Source: RH-AL1 sp965198495
GTDB lineage: Bacteria > Pseudomonadota > Alphaproteobacteria > Rhizobiales > Beijerinckiaceae
Assembly: GCA_965198495.1 (NCBI GenBank)
Contig: CBDAPL010000001.1
Location: 434,001-498,000 of the forward strand
Length of the DNA: 64,000 nucleotides
Direction of reading: 5' to 3'
This document shows positions 61,901 through 64,000 of the stretch, in pieces (the first letter of the stretch is position 1; each line of letters starts with the position of its first letter). Under the pieces are notes generated by a model. That model ran no database searches. It was not told the origin of the DNA and saw nothing but the letters and a program-made list of their open reading frames with translations. Both the position numbers and the translations under genes were made by a program.

Positions 61901-63433
61901 TTAACTTGAAACCGGCCCCGCCACAGCTCGCGCCGCCGCCAGCACGCTGACCGCGCAGCCTGCGGGGATCGCCGCGTACCACCACAGATCGGCTGCGGCG
62001 CACCCGGCCGCCGCCGCGACCGAGATCGACAGGAAGGCCTCGGCGAATGTGGCGAGGCGCGACGAGGTCTGGCGGCGGCGGAAGCTCGCGCGCTTGGCCT
62101 GCGCCTTGAACAGCAGTTGCACGGTCGAGGCGCCGGCGGCGGCGAGCGCTACGCCGATGGTCGTCAGCAGCGCTGCGCGCGGCGCGGCAAAGGTCATCGC
62201 GACGACGATCGGCGCGATCGGCAGCGCGACGGCGATCATCACCGCCTCGATCTTGGCGCGCAGCATCGCGCCCTTGACGAGCGGCGCGCTGGCGACGAGG
62301 TCGGGCGCGTCCTCGCCGGAGATCGCCAGCCATGCGAGGCCGCCGGCGAGCTGCCCCGCCGCCATCACCAGTATCGGTACGAGCACGACGAGACCGTCCG
62401 AGTTCGTCCCGAAATCATGCCACAGCAGCAGGGCGGGCGGCAGCAGGTAGAGCACCTGCATCAGGCTCTGCGAGACGAGCCAAGGATCGCGCCACAGTAG
62501 CGTCCATTCCTTCCAGCGCAGCGCCCGCGCCTGCGAGCGGTGGCGGAACCCGGACGCACGGCGCGACGCCACGGGTACGCCGCGCGAGACCCCGGCCGCG
62601 CTCGTCGCGTCCCGGGCGAAGGCTGGCGCGGTTACGACGATCGCGATGCCGAGCGCGGCGAGCGCTCCGACGAGGACGAGCGCGAGCGCGAGCGCGTCGC
62701 CGATGGCGGCGCGCGCCGGCAGCCAGACGGGGGAGGCGAGATCGGGCGCCGCCGCGACGAAGCCCGGTGACTGGAACATGAGCAGACGCGACATCGTGCC
62801 GAACGACAGGATCGCCGCCGCCTGAATGCCGACGACGAAGCCGGCGCCGACGATCGCCGCGACGACCTGCGCCGCGAGCCGCGTCCGCTTGGCTCCAACG
62901 ACACGGAACATCAGCGCCGTCGCGCCGACGGCGACGGCGGCCGCGGTGATCCCCATCGCGACGATCACGCCGTAGCCGAGGAGATATTTGGCGCCACCGA
63001 TGAACGCCATCACGTCGACCGCCGGGCCGGCAAGCAGCGCCGCCATGCCGACGCTGGTCAGCGCGATGGCGCCGATGCGCACGGCGAAGAGACGATGCGC
63101 CGCCGAAGGCGACGACAGGATGAGGTCGAGGTCGGCGCGGGCGTAGAAGCCGCGCGTCACCGTCTCTATCGCCTGCGATACCATCAGCAACCAGGCCAGG
63201 CAGGCCGAGCCGGTCAGCGTGACGAAGAAGGCCTTGTCGGGATGCGCCAGCGCCGCGCTCGAGCGCGCCAGGATCGTGTAGGCGACGACGTGCAGCACGA
63301 GCGTGAAACCGACGAACGCGACCGCCGCCCAGGCGCCGCGACCGCGCCGGCCGCCCTGCAGCATCATGATGGCGTCGCGCCAGGCGAGCCTGCTCTCGTG
63401 GCGCGCGAACCAGGCGAGCGAGGCCGTCGCCAT
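61901..63433 (-). CDS. ABC-2 type transporter permease
   Basis: A 510-residue membrane protein with about twelve helices. It begins MATASLAWFARHESRLAWRD and has FYARADLDLILSSPSAAHRL, then RALRWKEWTLLWRDPWLVSQ at mid-length, which marks the second half of a duplicated permease. AISGEDAPDLVASAPLVKGA follows. ATG 63433 overlaps the stop of the ATPase gene (ATGA), so the pair is coupled. The frame is open farther upstream but would duplicate ATPase coding sequence. The exported substrate is unknown. Confidence 0.85.
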   Translation of the reverse strand: MATASLAWFARHESRLAWRDAIMMLQGGRRGRGAWAAVAFVGFTLVLHVVAYTILARSSAALAHPDKAFFVTLTGSACLAWLLMVSQAIETVTRGFYARADLDLILSSPSAAHRLFAVRIGAIALTSVGMAALLAGPAVDVMAFIGGAKYLLGYGVIVAMGITAAAVAVGATALMFRVVGAKRTRLAAQVVAAIVGAGFVVGIQAAAILSFGTMSRLLMFQSPGFVAAAPDLASPVWLPARAAIGDALALALVLVGALAALGIAIVVTAPAFARDATSAAGVSRGVPVASRRASGFRHRSQARALRWKEWTLLWRDPWLVSQSLMQVLYLLPPALLLWHDFGTNSDGLVVLVPILVMAAGQLAGGLAWLAISGEDAPDLVASAPLVKGAMLRAKIEAVMIAVALPIAPIVVAMTFAAPRAALLTTIGVALAAAGASTVQLLFKAQAKRASFRRRQTSSRLATFAEAFLSISVAAAAGCAAADLWWYAAIPAGCAVSVLAAARAVAGPVSS

Positions 63434-64000
63434 CAGGCGGTCTGCCGGTCGGTTTGCGTCTCGGCGACGAGGCCGAGGAAGACGTCCTCGAGGCTGGCTT
63501 CGGCGCCATGCTCCGTTCCAAGGGCGGCGCGCAGCTCCGGAAGCGTGCCCTCGGCGATCAGACGCCCCCGCGCGATAATGCCGATGCGTTCTGCCATTCG
63601 CTCGGCGGTCTCGAGGATATGCGTCGTCATCAGCACCGTGCAGCCGTCGCGTACCCGCTCCAGCAGCACGTCCTTGACCTGCCGCGCCGAGCCGGCGTCG
63701 AGCCCCGTCAGCGGCTCGTCGAGGATGATGAGGCGCGGATCGTGGACGAGCGCTCCGGCGAGCGCCACCTTCTGGCGCATGCCCTTCGAGAAGCCCTCGC
63801 AGCGCTCGCGCGCGTGCGGCGCGAGGCCGAGCCAGTCGATCAGCGTCTCCGCGTTGCGCCTGGCGACCCGCGGCTCGACCTGCCAAAGGCCGGCGACGAA
63901 CTCGAGATATTCGACCGGCGTCAGCTTATCGTAGATCAGCGGCTCGTCCGGCACCCAGGCCGTAACGCGCTTGGCCTCGACCGGCGCCTTGAGCGCGTCG
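63433..64000 (-). CDS. ABC transporter ATP-binding protein (partial, N-terminus off the right edge)
   Basis: About 189 residues of the C-terminal part of an ABC ATPase are visible without a start. It contains the Q-loop region ending VPDEPLIYDKLTPVEYLEFV, the signature EGFSKGMRQKVALAGALVHD, the Walker B LIILDEPLTGLDAGSARQVK, and the switch His in TVLMTTHILETAERMAERIG. The Walker A lies beyond the window. The signature is FSKGMRQK, typical of drug or polysaccharide ABC-2 exporters. It is coupled to the permease by an ATGA overlap. Confidence 0.9.
   Translation of the reverse strand, partial: DALKAPVEAKRVTAWVPDEPLIYDKLTPVEYLEFVAGLWQVEPRVARRNAETLIDWLGLAPHARERCEGFSKGMRQKVALAGALVHDPRLIILDEPLTGLDAGSARQVKDVLLERVRDGCTVLMTTHILETAERMAERIGIIARGRLIAEGTLPELRAALGTEHGAEASLEDVFLGLVAETQTDRQTA

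Overview
The window is high-GC chromosomal DNA from an alphaproteobacterium, most likely of the order Hyphomicrobiales (Rhizobiales), with several features recalling methylotroph-type genera (Methylobacteriaceae or Beijerinckiaceae); the genus cannot be fixed from the sequence alone. The signs are the gene order ubiG/lysC, glnK-amtB-ftsK-lolA, tlpA divergent from argH, bolA-grxD, and ffh-rpsP-rimM-trmD, a SUV3-like helicase with a long disordered tail, and an oxalate-handling trio. Coding density is high, strands switch often, and there is no tRNA, rRNA, CRISPR array, prophage or complete insertion sequence.

Layout. 1-4.2 kb: four translationally coupled minus-strand genes (inositol-3-phosphate synthase, HD-domain protein, methyltransferase with an apparent frameshift, Gfo/Idh/MocA oxidoreductase cut by the left edge). 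4.3-8.5 kb: two short-chain dehydrogenases, ubiG and lysC. 8.5-14.5 kb: a sigma-54 promoter, the nitrogen-control pair glnK-amtB, ftsK, lolA, and a probable small RNA with two C-rich hairpin loops and a strong terminator. 14.8-20.8 kb: two polytopic glycosyltransferase-like membrane proteins, an SDR, dsbB and a DedA/VTT protein. 21-30 kb: an acyltransferase, bolA-grxD, a macro-domain protein, tlpA/argH, a Nei/Fpg glycosylase, an esterase and several small proteins. 29.7-42 kb: metabolism and transport (MFS carriers, acyl-CoA dehydrogenase, Ste24-type protease, royal-jelly-family protein, trpS, a panE-like reductase, an oxalate/formate antiporter, formyl-CoA transferase, an FAH-family enzyme).

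42-49 kb: SUV3-like helicase, transglutaminase-like protein and an OmpA-family protein broken by a frameshift at the end of an 87-bp tandem repeat. 49-53 kb: a sirtuin followed by a tight six-gene run in which a three-subunit nitrile hydratase/thiocyanate hydrolase-type metalloenzyme lies between two glutathione S-transferases. 53-57 kb: the trmD-rimM-rpsP-ffh housekeeping block, without rplS in its usual place, and ubiK. 57-64 kb: an NCS1 permease with a nine-cysteine C-terminal tail, an SRPBCC protein, the ABC-F ATPase uup, and an ABC-2 exporter (permease plus ATPase cut by the right edge).

How genes may work together: frc, the antiporter and the PanE-like reductase look like an oxalate import, activation and reduction module. 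The GST/hydrolase operon suggests handling of nitriles, thiocyanate or isothiocyanates. GlnK regulates AmtB under NtrC/sigma-54 control. BolA and the CGFS glutaredoxin form the usual iron-sulfur regulatory pair.
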